DNA from: Paracoccaceae bacterium | GTDB taxonomy: Bacteria > Pseudomonadota > Alphaproteobacteria > Rhodobacterales > Rhodobacteraceae | Length of the DNA: 64,000 bases | Direction of reading: 5' to 3' | Assembly: GCA_024304985.1 (NCBI GenBank) | Contig: JAMWZC010000001.1 | Span: forward strand, 620,001-684,000 | Shown: one piece after another, positions 7,976-16,179 of the stretch | Layout of the letters: every line of letters begins with the position of its first letter | Position numbering within the stretch: position 1 is the stretch's first letter | Made by a program: the position numbers and the translations under genes | Notes under the pieces: model-generated | Told to the model about the DNA's origin: nothing | The model's input: only the letters and a program-made list of their open reading frames with translations | Databases searched by the model: none

Positions 7976-9748
7976 ATGTTGAGACATCTTGTAGCGGTAT
8001 TGACCTTCACGCTGATCCTGGCACGGGCCGCCCTTGCGCAACAGGACATCGTCTGGGTCCAGATCGAGGCGCGCCCCACACTGGCCGAGGCGACAGAGCG
8101 CGCGCGGGCCTATGCGGCGGATCTGCCGGATGTGAACGGCTTTGCCTTGTCCAGCGGGTGGTATGCCGTGGCGCTTGGCCCCTATACGCGGTCGGACGCG
8201 GAGCAGGTGCTGCGGGTCTATCGCGCCGAAGGGGCGATTCCGAATGACAGCTACATCGCCTTCACCAACAGTTTCCGTCAGCAGTTCTGGCCCGTCGGGT
8301 CCAATCTGCTGAGCCCGTCGCAGCCCGCCCTGCCCCCGGCCACGCCCGAGGAAGAGCCTCTGGCCGCGCTGCCGGATGAGTCGCCGCTGGTGACGGATGA
8401 GGCGGGGATTCCCCAACCGCCCCTGCCCGACGAAAGCCCCACCGAAGCCCGCGCCAGCGAGGCGGCCTTGACCCGCGAGGGGCGCGAGGCGTTGCAGGTC
8501 GCGCTGAAATGGGCCGGGTTCTATGACGGGCCGATCGACGGGGCCTTCGGGCGCGGCACGCGGGCGTCGATGGCGGCGTGGCAGGGGGCCAATGCCTTTG
8601 AGGCGACCGGCATCCTGACCACCCTGCAACGCGCGACATTGCTGCGGCAATACAATGCCGTTCTGGAAGGTCTTGCTCTGCAGATGGTGCGCGACGACAC
8701 CGCCGGGATCGAGATGATGCTGCCCCTTGGGGCGGTCAGCTTTGACCGGATCGAGCCGCCCTTCGTGCATTACGAGGCCAACGGTGACATTGACGCACGC
8801 GTTCTGCTGATCAGTCAGGAAGGCGACCGCGGCACGATGTTCGGCCTTTATGACATCATGCAGACGCTGGCCATCGTCCCGGTCGAGGGGCCGCGCGAAC
8901 GGCGCGAGGATGGGTTTACCCTGATCGGTCAGGGGGGCGATTTCGTCTCGCATACGGAAGTCAGCCTTGCGAACGGGCGGATCAAGGGCTTTACCCTTGT
9001 CTGGCCTGCCGGTGACGAGGACCGCCGCCTGCGCCTGCTGGGCGAGATGCAGAAGAGCTTTACCCGCATCGACGGCGTGCTGAGCTTTGCCGAAGGCGGG
9101 CAGAGCGAGCAGCGGATCGACCTTGTCTCGGGGTTGGAGGTGCGCAAGCCCAAGCTGACGCGGTCGGGCTTTTTCGTGGATCAGACCGGCACCGTCATCA
9201 CGACCACGGATGCTGTCGCAAGCTGCGGGCGGATCACTCTGGACAACGATGCCGAGGCACAGGTCGTGGGGACGGATGCGGCGATGGGGATCGCCGTGCT
9301 GCGCCCCGAGGTGCCGCTTGTGCCCATCGCCTCGGCTGCGTTCCAGACCGCCACGCCGCGCCTGCAATCCGAGGTCGCGGTGGCGGGTTTTTCCTATGGC
9401 GGCATCCTGAGTGCGCCGACCCTGACCTATGGCCGTCTGGCTGATTTGCAGGGCCTGAATGGCGAGGCCAATCTGAAGCGGCTGGACCTGCAATCGCTGC
9501 CGGGCGATGTGGGCGGGCCTGTCTTTGACGCGGGTGGCGCGGTTCTGGGCATGCTGAGCGCGCCCGTGATCAATGGCCGCCAGTTGCCGCAGGATGTCAG
9601 CTTCAGCGTCGATGCCAGTGCGATCCGGTCGCTGCTGGACAGCCTTGGTCTGCCGACCACGGCCGCGCAGGGGCCCGAGGCGATCGACCCGGTCGATCTG
9701 ACGCGCCGCGCCAGCATGATGACGGTGCTAGTCGGCTGCTGGGACTGA
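7976..9748 (+). CDS. Exported peptidoglycan-binding protein with catalytically dead trypsin-like domain
   Basis: This is 590 residues starting at ATG 7976, chosen because MLRHLVAVLTFTLILARAALA is a clear signal peptide. Four regions follow. About 20-95 is a SPOR-like stretch (VQIEARPTLAEA, YAVALGPYTRSDAEQV). About 100-165 is a Pro/Glu-rich linker. About 165-225 is a peptidoglycan-binding domain (ALKWAGFYDGPIDGAFGRG). A middle domain leads to a C-terminal S1/HtrA-like fold (about 395-560). All three catalytic positions appear changed: the His place reads TTTDAVAS, the Asp place reads MGIAVLRP, and GxSGGP reads GDVGGPVFD with Val at about 512. It is probably a periplasmic scaffold or sensor rather than a protease. 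It is followed by a strong bidirectional terminator. Confidence 0.8.
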   Translation: MLRHLVAVLTFTLILARAALAQQDIVWVQIEARPTLAEATERARAYAADLPDVNGFALSSGWYAVALGPYTRSDAEQVLRVYRAEGAIPNDSYIAFTNSFRQQFWPVGSNLLSPSQPALPPATPEEEPLAALPDESPLVTDEAGIPQPPLPDESPTEARASEAALTREGREALQVALKWAGFYDGPIDGAFGRGTRASMAAWQGANAFEATGILTTLQRATLLRQYNAVLEGLALQMVRDDTAGIEMMLPLGAVSFDRIEPPFVHYEANGDIDARVLLISQEGDRGTMFGLYDIMQTLAIVPVEGPRERREDGFTLIGQGGDFVSHTEVSLANGRIKGFTLVWPAGDEDRRLRLLGEMQKSFTRIDGVLSFAEGGQSEQRIDLVSGLEVRKPKLTRSGFFVDQTGTVITTTDAVASCGRITLDNDAEAQVVGTDAAMGIAVLRPEVPLVPIASAAFQTATPRLQSEVAVAGFSYGGILSAPTLTYGRLADLQGLNGEANLKRLDLQSLPGDVGGPVFDAGGAVLGMLSAPVINGRQLPQDVSFSVDASAIRSLLDSLGLPTTAAQGPEAIDPVDLTRRASMMTVLVGCWD

Positions 9749-9777
9749 TCCGCATCCGATCAGAGATCGGGGCCACC

Positions 9778-9807
9778 AAAGGGACAGCCTCACAGGGCTG
9801 TCCCTTT
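9778..9807. terminator. Bidirectional rho-independent terminator
   Basis: AAAGGGACAGCC pairs with GGCTGTCCCTTT across a 6-nt loop, with A and T runs on the two sides. It separates the convergent protease-like gene and trkH, and can end both. Confidence 0.9.
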
Positions 9808-9818
9808 TGCGTTGTGCT

Positions 9819-11267
9819 TCAGGCGCGCCAGAAACTGGGGGTGAAGACGGCGAAGACGACCAGCAATTCAAGCCGTCCGACAAACATGGTGAAACACAGG
9901 ATCCATTTCGCGGTATCGTTCAGCCCGGCAAAATTTCCCGCCGGGCCGATCTGGTCGCCCAGACCGGGGCCGATATTGGCGATGGCCGTGGCCGCCCCCG
10001 AGATCGAGGTGATGAAATCCAGACCGGTCAGAGACAGGGCCACGGCGACCAGTCCCAAGGTCAGCACGAAGAAGCCGAAGAAAGCGATGACCGAATCCAT
10101 CACGTCATCGGTGATGGGCGCCCCCTCGAAGCGGGGGATGAATACGCCATGCGGCATCTGCGTCTTGCGGATCTGCGCCTTGATGGCGGAAAAGAGGATC
10201 TGATAGCGGAAGATCTTGACCGAACAGGCGGTCGATCCCGCGCAGCCGCCGATCAGTCCGATGAAAAAGAACATCCCGATCAAGAGGCTGCCCCAGCCCA
10301 TGTAATCGACACTGGCATAGCCGGTGCCCGTCATGATCGAGGTGATGTTGAACAGCGCCTCGCGGAAGGCCTGTTCGGGATGGCTGGGAAAGACATTGGT
10401 CAGGATGGCCGCCGTGCCGATCGCCAGCCCCATGATGATCCCGATGAACCAGCGCACCTGCGTGTCATGAAGCAGCGGGCGCGCCGTGCCGTTGAGGATC
10501 TGGACATAGCGCACGAAGGGTAGCGCCGCGAGGACCATGAATACCGAGGCGGCATATTCCATCGGCCCCTGAAACGCACCGAACGAGGCGTCGTAATTGG
10601 CGAAACCGCCCGTCGACAATGTGGTCAGCGCGTGCACCGTCGCGTCAAAGGCGTTCATGCCAAGGATCAGATAGGTAAACATGCAGGCGATGGTCAGGCC
10701 GACATAGATGATCGAGATCTGCGAGGCGATGGCGCTGGCGCGCGGCAGGATCTTTCCCATCGTCTCGAAGGCTTCGGATTTGAACACCTGCATCCCGCCC
10801 ACGCGCAATTCGGGCAGGAACACCATGGCGACAACGATGATCCCGATCCCGCCCAGCCATTGCAGGATCCCGCGCCAGAGCAGCAATCCCTTGGGCAGAT
10901 CATCCAGCCCGGTAAAGACGGTCGAGCCTGTGGTGGTCATGCCCGACATGGCCTCGAAGAAGGCATCGACGAAGCGGGCCTCGGTCGCACCCAGCATGAA
11001 AGGAAGAGCGCCGAACATCGGCAGGACCAGCCAGACACCACTGGTCAGGATGAAGGTCTGCTGGAGGGTCAACCCTTCGCGCGCGCCGCTGCTACAGGCC
11101 AAGGCCACCAATGCGCCGCAGAGGAAGGTCAGGATCGCGCTTTCGGCAAAGACGGGCCAATGCCCCCTGCCCTCGGCCAGATCCACCGCCAGAGGCGGGA
11201 TCATGGTCAGGCCAAGCGTCGCGACCAGAAGGCCGATCACATATCCGACGGGTCGCATATCCAACAT
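9819..11267 (-). CDS. trkH: Potassium uptake protein, TrkH family
   Basis: This is 482 residues from ATG 11267 (another ATG follows at 11258; no clear ribosome site decides between them). It is a polytopic inner-membrane K+ translocator of the Trk/Ktr/HKT superfamily, usually gated by TrkA. The four pore-loop filter segments are visible in order: SGMTTTGSTVF, TLSTGGFANYD, IMTGTGYASVD and SGAATAIANIGPG, each with the selectivity Gly. The length matches E. coli TrkH (483). No trkA lies beside it. It converges on the gene at 7976-9748, from which it is separated by a terminator. Confidence 0.93.
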   Translation of the reverse strand: MLDMRPVGYVIGLLVATLGLTMIPPLAVDLAEGRGHWPVFAESAILTFLCGALVALACSSGAREGLTLQQTFILTSGVWLVLPMFGALPFMLGATEARFVDAFFEAMSGMTTTGSTVFTGLDDLPKGLLLWRGILQWLGGIGIIVVAMVFLPELRVGGMQVFKSEAFETMGKILPRASAIASQISIIYVGLTIACMFTYLILGMNAFDATVHALTTLSTGGFANYDASFGAFQGPMEYAASVFMVLAALPFVRYVQILNGTARPLLHDTQVRWFIGIIMGLAIGTAAILTNVFPSHPEQAFREALFNITSIMTGTGYASVDYMGWGSLLIGMFFFIGLIGGCAGSTACSVKIFRYQILFSAIKAQIRKTQMPHGVFIPRFEGAPITDDVMDSVIAFFGFFVLTLGLVAVALSLTGLDFITSISGAATAIANIGPGLGDQIGPAGNFAGLNDTAKWILCFTMFVGRLELLVVFAVFTPSFWRA

Positions 11268-11371
11268 GGGGCAAGGCTTGGCTGTGGCGCGCGTCGCTGT
11301 CAAGCGCCACGCCGCCACAGAGCGCCTGATCACGTGCCTGACCCGTGGTCCGGCGTCAGCGCGAGCAGACC

Positions 11372-11608
11372 TTAGATATAGAAGGTATCGCGGAACACAT
11401 AGCGCGGGATATCGTCACGCGTGATGCCGATCTCGGCCAGTTCGGCATCGGATTTGGCATGCAGCGCTTCGATTTCGTCCATGCGCGACTTGCGGTGCAT
11501 ATAGGCGTTCATGCCTTGGCCCAGGGTTGCGAAGAAGGCATCGACGCGCGCCATCAGACGGGCACGAGTGTCGGTCGCTTGGGTCAGGTTGGTGGTTTGG
11601 GTAGCCAT
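11372..11608 (-). CDS. DUF1127 domain protein (first of a tandem pair)
   Basis: This is 78 residues. The C-terminal half is a DUF1127 domain: IEALHAKSDAELAEIGITRDDIPRYVF, where ELAxIGIxRxxI is the family signature and Arg-rich residues precede it (MHRKSRMDE). In Rhodobacter sphaeroides one DUF1127 protein (CcaF1) binds RNA, and in Agrobacterium others affect phosphate and carbon metabolism; a similar role here is inference. The start is preceded by AAAGAGGTTCCCA. It is paralogous to the 72-residue protein 220 bp upstream, with the same domain end (YVFRD), so the pair looks like an old duplication. Confidence 0.85.
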   Translation of the reverse strand: MATQTTNLTQATDTRARLMARVDAFFATLGQGMNAYMHRKSRMDEIEALHAKSDAELAEIGITRDDIPRYVFRDTFYI

Positions 11609-11759
11609 TGGGAACCTCTTTCAGTTTGTTTCAAGTGTCTCCCTGCACCCAAGATAGGTCAGCAATAATGACTTTACTACGGCCAATGCTGCATTGCGGC
11701 ATTGCCGTCAGCGCAAGCCTGCCCCGTTGGCCTTGGGCAAACCGCTGACAGAAACGGCA

Positions 11760-11785
11760 AAAGGCTGCCCGATGGGGCAGCCTTT
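11760..11785. terminator. Rho-independent terminator between the DUF1127 genes
   Basis: AAAGGCTGCCC and GGGCAGCCTTT form an 11-bp stem with a short loop, followed by T on both strands. It ends the upstream DUF1127 gene (11831-12049), so the two paralogues are separate transcription units. Confidence 0.85.
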
Positions 11786-11830
11786 GCATGATCAGGGGCG
11801 TTTGCCGACCCGAAGGGGTGGCGGTCGCTC

Positions 11831-12049
11831 TCAGCTCCAGTAGAGATCGCGGAAGACATATTGCACGATCTGGTCCCGACGGATGCCCAATGCGGACAGT
11901 TCCTTGTCGGACAGGGCTTCCAGCGCCTGAATGCGGTCGGTGCGCGACCGGCGGGCGACATACGCCTCGAAAGCGCGGCCGAACCATGCGGTGAAGGCGG
12001 CCCAGCCGGCGCCGTGGGAGAGGGAAATATTGGTGGTGTTGCTGCTCAT
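11831..12049 (-). CDS. DUF1127 domain protein (second of the pair)
   Basis: This is 72 residues. An N-terminal helix-forming region (GWAAFTAWFGRAFEAYVARR) is followed by the DUF1127 domain RIQALEALSDKELSALGIRRDQIVQYVFRD. The domain is basic and small enough to bind RNA, as shown for one R. sphaeroides homologue; function here is inferred only from the family. The upstream gap to folE2 contains the folE2 terminator, and the downstream gap contains its own terminator, so it is monocistronic. It shares the ELxxxGIxRDxIxxYVFRD pattern with the neighbouring gene at 11372-11608. Confidence 0.87.
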   Translation of the reverse strand: MSSNTTNISLSHGAGWAAFTAWFGRAFEAYVARRSRTDRIQALEALSDKELSALGIRRDQIVQYVFRDLYWS

Positions 12050-12191
12050 CAGTCTTGTCCTTGTGCGTCACCCGATTGCGGGCTCGGGTGTGACATAGGC
12101 AAGCCGGACCGCCGCAACCACCGCCAAAACTGCAACCCCGCCCTGCGCTTTCCGCAACGCAGCATTGTTGTGCCGCGATGCAGCATCACGC

Positions 12192-12229
12192 AACAAAAAG
12201 CCGCCGCCGGGGTGGGCCCGGGCGGCGGC
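12192..12229 (-). terminator. Rho-independent terminator of folE2
   Basis: On the minus strand GCCGCCGCC and GGCGGCGGC form a 9-bp GC stem followed directly by TTTTTGTT, 44 bases after the folE2 stop codon. Confidence 0.9.
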
Positions 12230-12273
12230 GGAATCAGCGGGTGCGCGGGGCGGCAGGCGTACCGCCCGCCACC

Positions 12274-13374
12274 TCAGCCGACGTGGAACAGGGTGTTGAA
12301 CAGCTTGGGATCGACGCTGTCGCTGGCGAAGGTCGGTCCTTCGGTCAGGATGCTGACGGCATCATGGCTGTGCAGGCTTTCCTGATGGCTGGCGACGACG
12401 CGGAAATCACCGACCCGTTCGTCCTGCTGGAGTTGCGCGCAGAACAGGCGCGCCGCATCCTCGACGAAGATCGGATTGGCGGCGTTGAGTTCCGCAAAAG
12501 CCTGCTCATCCTCGCGCTTGACCATGACCTGCGTTTCCGTGGGCACGGCGCGGCGGGCCATTTCGATCACATCCTCGAACCAGAGGCAGGCGCCGTTCAT
12601 GACTTCGAGGGAAATCCGCGCAACCGAGCGCTGCGAATGGGGTGTTGCCAGTTGCCCGCGCGTCTGGCGGGCATGTTCGGACAGTTCCAGCGAACAGGGG
12701 CAGGTCGAGGAATAGACATAGTCCAGATGGATGATCTTCTTGCGCAGGCCCGCTTTCTCGATCAGTTCCAGCGCGATGTCGTAATACTGATAGCCTTCCA
12801 GACCCGAGCGCAGGGACATGATCTTGACCGGATAGGAGAAGCGCATCTGGATGCGGGCATCGAAGCTGTCCAGATCGGTCATGTAATCTTCGAGCGCGGC
12901 TTCGATCACCTCGAAGCTGAAGGTCTTTTCGGAATGCTTGTAGAAGGACCGCATGATCCGGGACATGTTGATGCCCTTCTTGTCGGCCTCGAGGCTGACG
13001 GTGCCGGTCACGCTGGTTTCCAGCGTCAGATCGCCGTTGTCGCGTGTGTGAAAGCGGATCGGCAGGCGGAAATTGGAAATCCCCACATGCTGGATCTGCT
13101 GGCGGGCGCCACGGATCAGGCTGGAAGGGCCGTTCTGCAGATCCGGCAGGCTGTCCTTGTAGGCTGCGTCCACCTCGAACGCATGGGGGTAGGTGCGCGA
13201 CAGCACAGGATAGGCCGCGGCATCGGTGCCCGGCAGCAACCGCGCCAGTGCGGGGTCGAGATCGGCAATCTCGGCCTCGGAGGCGCGCGCCGCCCAGTGG
13301 CGCAGACGCTCCAACGCATCCGCCGCATCCTCGCGGGTGAAATGGCGGTCCAGATCCGGCGTATGAATGTTCAT
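12274..13374 (-). CDS. folE2: GTP cyclohydrolase FolE2 (type IB)
   Basis: This is 366 residues from ATG 13374, the usual length for FolE2. The enzyme opens GTP to dihydroneopterin triphosphate, the first step of folate synthesis. It belongs to the metal-flexible class that replaces zinc-dependent FolE. Visible family blocks are YPHAFEVDAAYKDSLP, KGINMSRIMRSFY (about 150), the active-site segment YSSTCPCSLELSEHAR with the conserved Cys and His, TPHSQRSVARISLEV, and LVASHQESLHSHDA-type VVASHQESLHSHDA near the C-terminus. A short hairpin (CATCC-TATTTAA-GGATG) sits in the 5' leader. I looked for a Zur box upstream, as some folE2 genes have, and did not see one. Confidence 0.95.
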   Translation of the reverse strand: MNIHTPDLDRHFTREDAADALERLRHWAARASEAEIADLDPALARLLPGTDAAAYPVLSRTYPHAFEVDAAYKDSLPDLQNGPSSLIRGARQQIQHVGISNFRLPIRFHTRDNGDLTLETSVTGTVSLEADKKGINMSRIMRSFYKHSEKTFSFEVIEAALEDYMTDLDSFDARIQMRFSYPVKIMSLRSGLEGYQYYDIALELIEKAGLRKKIIHLDYVYSSTCPCSLELSEHARQTRGQLATPHSQRSVARISLEVMNGACLWFEDVIEMARRAVPTETQVMVKREDEQAFAELNAANPIFVEDAARLFCAQLQQDERVGDFRVVASHQESLHSHDAVSILTEGPTFASDSVDPKLFNTLFHVG

Positions 13375-13560
13375 GAGGGGGCCCCTTCGCATCATGGTGC
13401 CATCCTTAAATAGGATGGGCGGTGGCAGATTGCCAATAACGAAAGGAATTACGTCGGACGCGACAGATCGGATCAACACTGCGGCGATCATTGCGATGAA
13501 AAACGCGGGGCCGGTCGGCAATCCCGTGGCAGACCCGCGGCGGCAGCGCCCCTGGCCCCG

Positions 13561-14025
13561 TCATGGGCAGGGAAACGGTCCGCCCCAGTTGCCCGTCTGG
13601 GCCGCGAACAGGCAAAGCCTGCGGGCCCGATCCTGTGGCGGGCCATAGGTATGCCAATCGGAACTGCTGCCGCCATTCATGAACAGGGTCCATGCCGCCA
13701 TAACGGCCTGTGGCGGTGCGTTCTGGGCGGCGCAGCGATCCGCATCCCGTTCTTTCAGCATCGTGTTGCCGCCCGGATTCAGGTGATGCCCCAACAGGAC
13801 GTGACAATGCTCATGCACCGCAAAGAAGCGGCAGGCCAGACCGATCTGCTGACAGAGGGACGGGTTGAACAGGATGACGGCCCCCGTCGGGGAATTGGGG
13901 TGTGCGACCACCACTGCGATGTCGTTCAGACCGGGGGTGGGCACTTCCGGTGTTGCCGTTTGCGCCCCCACAGACGAGGACAGCAACAGGAAAATCGCCG
14001 CCACATGGCGTGCCAGTCTACTCAT
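13561..14025 (-). CDS. Small exported HExxH protein (putative metallopeptidase)
   Basis: This is 154 residues from ATG 14025, chosen because GGAG lies nine bases upstream and MSRLARHVAAIFLLLSSSVGAQT is a signal peptide with an Ala-x-Ala-like cleavage site. The mature protein has HEHCHVLLGH at about residues 84-93, which fits the HExxH zinc motif. It is followed about 15 residues later by KERDADRCAA, which resembles the ExxxD third-ligand segment of M48-like gluzincins. Cys pairs (SLCQQIGLACR, CHV, RCAA, RLCLF, PFPCP) suggest disulfides and a periplasmic location. The rest does not match a family I can name. Protease activity is inference from the motif only. Confidence 0.7.
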   Translation of the reverse strand: MSRLARHVAAIFLLLSSSVGAQTATPEVPTPGLNDIAVVVAHPNSPTGAVILFNPSLCQQIGLACRFFAVHEHCHVLLGHHLNPGGNTMLKERDADRCAAQNAPPQAVMAAWTLFMNGGSSSDWHTYGPPQDRARRLCLFAAQTGNWGGPFPCP

Positions 14026-14234
14026 ACCATACCACTCCGAAAAAACCTGACCGGGGCAGGTCACAGGACCACGTCGGGCAGGATAATGCAATGGGGGCGT
14101 CACATCAACGCCTTGGCAGGAGCGGATCAGAGCGTGGGCCGGGTCTGACACGACGGGGCGTTCCGGGATGCGCAGGGCCTCTGCCCCCGACAGGGCGGCA
14201 TTGCAAAAGCGCGATCAGGGTGTAGCCTGCCCGG

Positions 14235-14789
14235 ATGATCGCCCCTCTTGTTCTGCTCCTGCTATCGGTCGCGGGTCTTCTTTGCGCGCTGCTCATTCCG
14301 GGGGCCACGGACTGGCTGTTGCTGGCTGTCCCATCGGCCCTGGCCAGCCTGATCCTCTGGCTCAAGGCGCTTGGCCGCGTGGTGGCGGCGGAACTGCCCT
14401 GGGTGATCCTTGACGGCTCGAATGTCATGCATTGGCGCGACGACACCCCGCAGATCGAGACGCTGCGCGAGGTGATCGTCGCCCTGGAGCGGGCGGGCTT
14501 TGCCCCCGGTGTCGTCTTTGACGCCAATGCGGGCTACAAGCTGGTCGGTCATTATCTGGACAACCGCAAGCTCGCCGCGGCGCTGGGATTGCCGGAGGGT
14601 CGCGTGATGATCGTGCCACGGGGGGAACCAGCCGACCCGACCCTGCTGGCCGCCGCGCGCGACCACGGGGTGCGGATCGTCACGAATGACAAGTTCCGCG
14701 ACTGGGCCGACAGCTTTCCCGAGATCGCCACAGCGGGCACCCTGATCCGTGGCGGCTACAGGGGCGGGCAGCTCTGGCTGGATCTGTAG
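14235..14789 (+). CDS. Membrane-anchored NYN / Zc3h12a-type ribonuclease
   Basis: This is 184 residues. Two hydrophobic segments fill about residues 3-45. A cytosolic nuclease-like domain follows with the acidic active-site pattern of the Zc3h12a/NYN (PIN-like) family: VILDGSNVMHW (about 57-67), VVFDANAGYKL, VPRGEPADPTLLAAARDHG and RIVTNDKFRDWADSF. The Asp residues in DGSNV, DAN, ADP and TND are the expected metal ligands. In animals Zc3h12a (regnase) degrades mRNA; bacterial members are largely uncharacterised, so the substrate is unknown. It is transcribed away from the HExxH gene and its end faces metZ, 14 bases away. Confidence 0.75.
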   Translation: MIAPLVLLLLSVAGLLCALLIPGATDWLLLAVPSALASLILWLKALGRVVAAELPWVILDGSNVMHWRDDTPQIETLREVIVALERAGFAPGVVFDANAGYKLVGHYLDNRKLAAALGLPEGRVMIVPRGEPADPTLLAAARDHGVRIVTNDKFRDWADSFPEIATAGTLIRGGYRGGQLWLDL

Positions 14790-14803
14790 CGCCCTGCCCT
14801 GAT

Positions 14804-15985
14804 CTAGGCCTTGTCCAGTGCCTGCAGGATATCGCCCAGCAGATCGCGGGCATCCTCCAGCCCAAGGCTCAGGCGCACCAGACCCGGCGTGATGCCCAGA
14901 TGCGCTTTCTGATCCGCAGGCAGACGTTGATGTGTCGTCGTGGCAGGATGGGTCGCGATGGATTTCGCATCGCCAAGGTTGTTCGAGATGATGACGATCC
15001 CCAGCGCGTTGAGAAAGCGGAAGGCCGCCTCCTGCCCGCCCGCCAGATCCAGCGCGATCACCGTGCCGCCCGCATCCATCTGCGCCAGCGTCAGGTCCTG
15101 CTGGGGGTGGCTGGGATGGCCCGGATAGATCACGCGGGACAGTTTGGGATGGCCCTGCAGCGCATCCGCCACGGTCAGGGCGGTGGCGGCCTGCGCACGC
15201 ACGCGCAGGTCCATCGTCTCCAGACCCTTGAGCATGATCCAGGCGGTAAAGGGGCTCATCGCGCCGCCGGTATGCTTCATGTAAGGCTCGACCACGCCGC
15301 GGATATAGTCGCGGGTGCCAAGGATCACGCCGCCCAGCGCGCGGCCCTGCCCGTCGATATGTTTGGTGGCGGAATAGATCACCACATCGGCGCCCAGATC
15401 CAGCGCACGGGAAAAGACGGGCGTGGCGAAGACATTGTCCACGACCACGGTGGCGCCCACCGCATGGGCGATGTCGGACACAGCGCGGATGTCGATCACT
15501 TCCAGCGTGGGGTTCGAGATCGACTCGAAAAACGCCACTTTCGTATCGGCGCGCATCGCCGCGCGCCATTGGTCCAGATCGGTGCCATCGACCAGCGTCA
15601 CCTCGACCCCGTAGCGGGTCAGGACCTCTTCGAGGATATAAAGACAGGACCCGAACAGCGCGCGTGCCGCGACGACGTGATCGCCGGCCCGCAGCATCGC
15701 CGTCAGCGCGCCTGACACAGCCGCCATGCCGGAAGCGGTGGCAAAGGCATCCTCGGCCCCTTCCAGCGCGGCGATGCGGTCCTCGAACATGGCCACGGTG
15801 GGGTTGCCGTAGCGGGCATAGATGAACTCGTCCGGTCCGGCTTTCAGAAACCGCGCCTCGGCCTGTTCGGCGCTGTCATAGACGAAGCCCTGCGTCAGGA
15901 AGATCGCCTCGGATACCTCGTTATATTGCGAGCGGCGGGTTCCGCCATGCACCAGCGTGGTGCGCTTGTTCCAGTCCTTGCTCAT
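14804..15985 (-). CDS. metZ: O-succinylhomoserine sulfhydrylase
   Basis: This is 393 residues in the Cys/Met-metabolism PLP family (fold type I). MetZ joins O-succinylhomoserine and sulfide to homocysteine, the direct sulfhydrylation route to methionine. Visible are the N-terminal RTTLVHGGTRRSQYNE, YARYGNPTV (substrate/PLP phosphate contacts), SGMAA, and the PLP lysine in VIYSATKHIDGQGR (about residue 206). TTTHQRLP and RLSLGLEDARDL follow near the end. MetY (acetylated substrate) and MetB are close relatives; the alphaproteobacterial metZ context and the SAM-II element upstream support MetZ. Expression should fall when S-adenosylmethionine is abundant. Confidence 0.92.
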   Translation of the reverse strand: MSKDWNKRTTLVHGGTRRSQYNEVSEAIFLTQGFVYDSAEQAEARFLKAGPDEFIYARYGNPTVAMFEDRIAALEGAEDAFATASGMAAVSGALTAMLRAGDHVVAARALFGSCLYILEEVLTRYGVEVTLVDGTDLDQWRAAMRADTKVAFFESISNPTLEVIDIRAVSDIAHAVGATVVVDNVFATPVFSRALDLGADVVIYSATKHIDGQGRALGGVILGTRDYIRGVVEPYMKHTGGAMSPFTAWIMLKGLETMDLRVRAQAATALTVADALQGHPKLSRVIYPGHPSHPQQDLTLAQMDAGGTVIALDLAGGQEAAFRFLNALGIVIISNNLGDAKSIATHPATTTHQRLPADQKAHLGITPGLVRLSLGLEDARDLLGDILQALDKA

Positions 15986-16015
15986 CTCATTCTCCGTCGG
16001 GCGGCATGGCCCAAT

Positions 16016-16050
16016 AAAAAAAGCCCCGTCGCGGTCAAGCGAAAGGGGCT
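16016..16050 (-). terminator. Intrinsic terminator in the metZ leader
   Basis: On the minus strand AGCCCC and GGGGCT form a GC-rich stem followed by seven T residues. It lies 13 bases after the SAM-II aptamer and before the metZ start codon, so premature termination could be part of the metZ control. Confidence 0.8.
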
Positions 16051-16062
16051 TCCTTCATCCTG

Positions 16063-16116
16063 ACCTCTTTAGCGGGATGTTTAACGTGGCCCGCAATCCG
16101 GTAACAAATCGCCACG
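16063..16116 (-). promoter_or_regulatory. SAM-II riboswitch (metA-type RNA) of metZ
   Basis: On the minus strand the leader contains the SAM-II consensus pieces in order: GTGGCGATTTG, ACCGG, TTGC, GGGCCACGTTAAA and GCTAAAGAGG. GTGGC pairs with GCCAC to make P1, and the GCTAAA segment provides the pseudoknot strand. The element sits 78 bases before metZ, the usual target in alphaproteobacteria. Ligand binding is known for the class; here it is inferred from the match. Confidence 0.9.
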
Positions 16117-16148
16117 CGCCGCTGATACGCCTGTCAGAGCGTTGCGTC

Positions 16149-16179
16149 AACTGCCCGCGCCAGCCCTCGCAGGGCAGTT
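16149..16179 (-). terminator. Hairpin downstream of ispZ
   Basis: AACTGCCC and GGGCAGTT form a perfect 8-bp stem with a 15-nt loop between the ispZ stop and the metZ leader. No U-run follows, so termination is uncertain. Confidence 0.45.

Noticed and set aside
13375-13480. Possible Zur box upstream of folE2
   Set aside because: Some folE2 genes are Zur-regulated, so I looked, but no GTTAT-N3-ATAAC dyad is present; only a short CATCC/GGATG hairpin.
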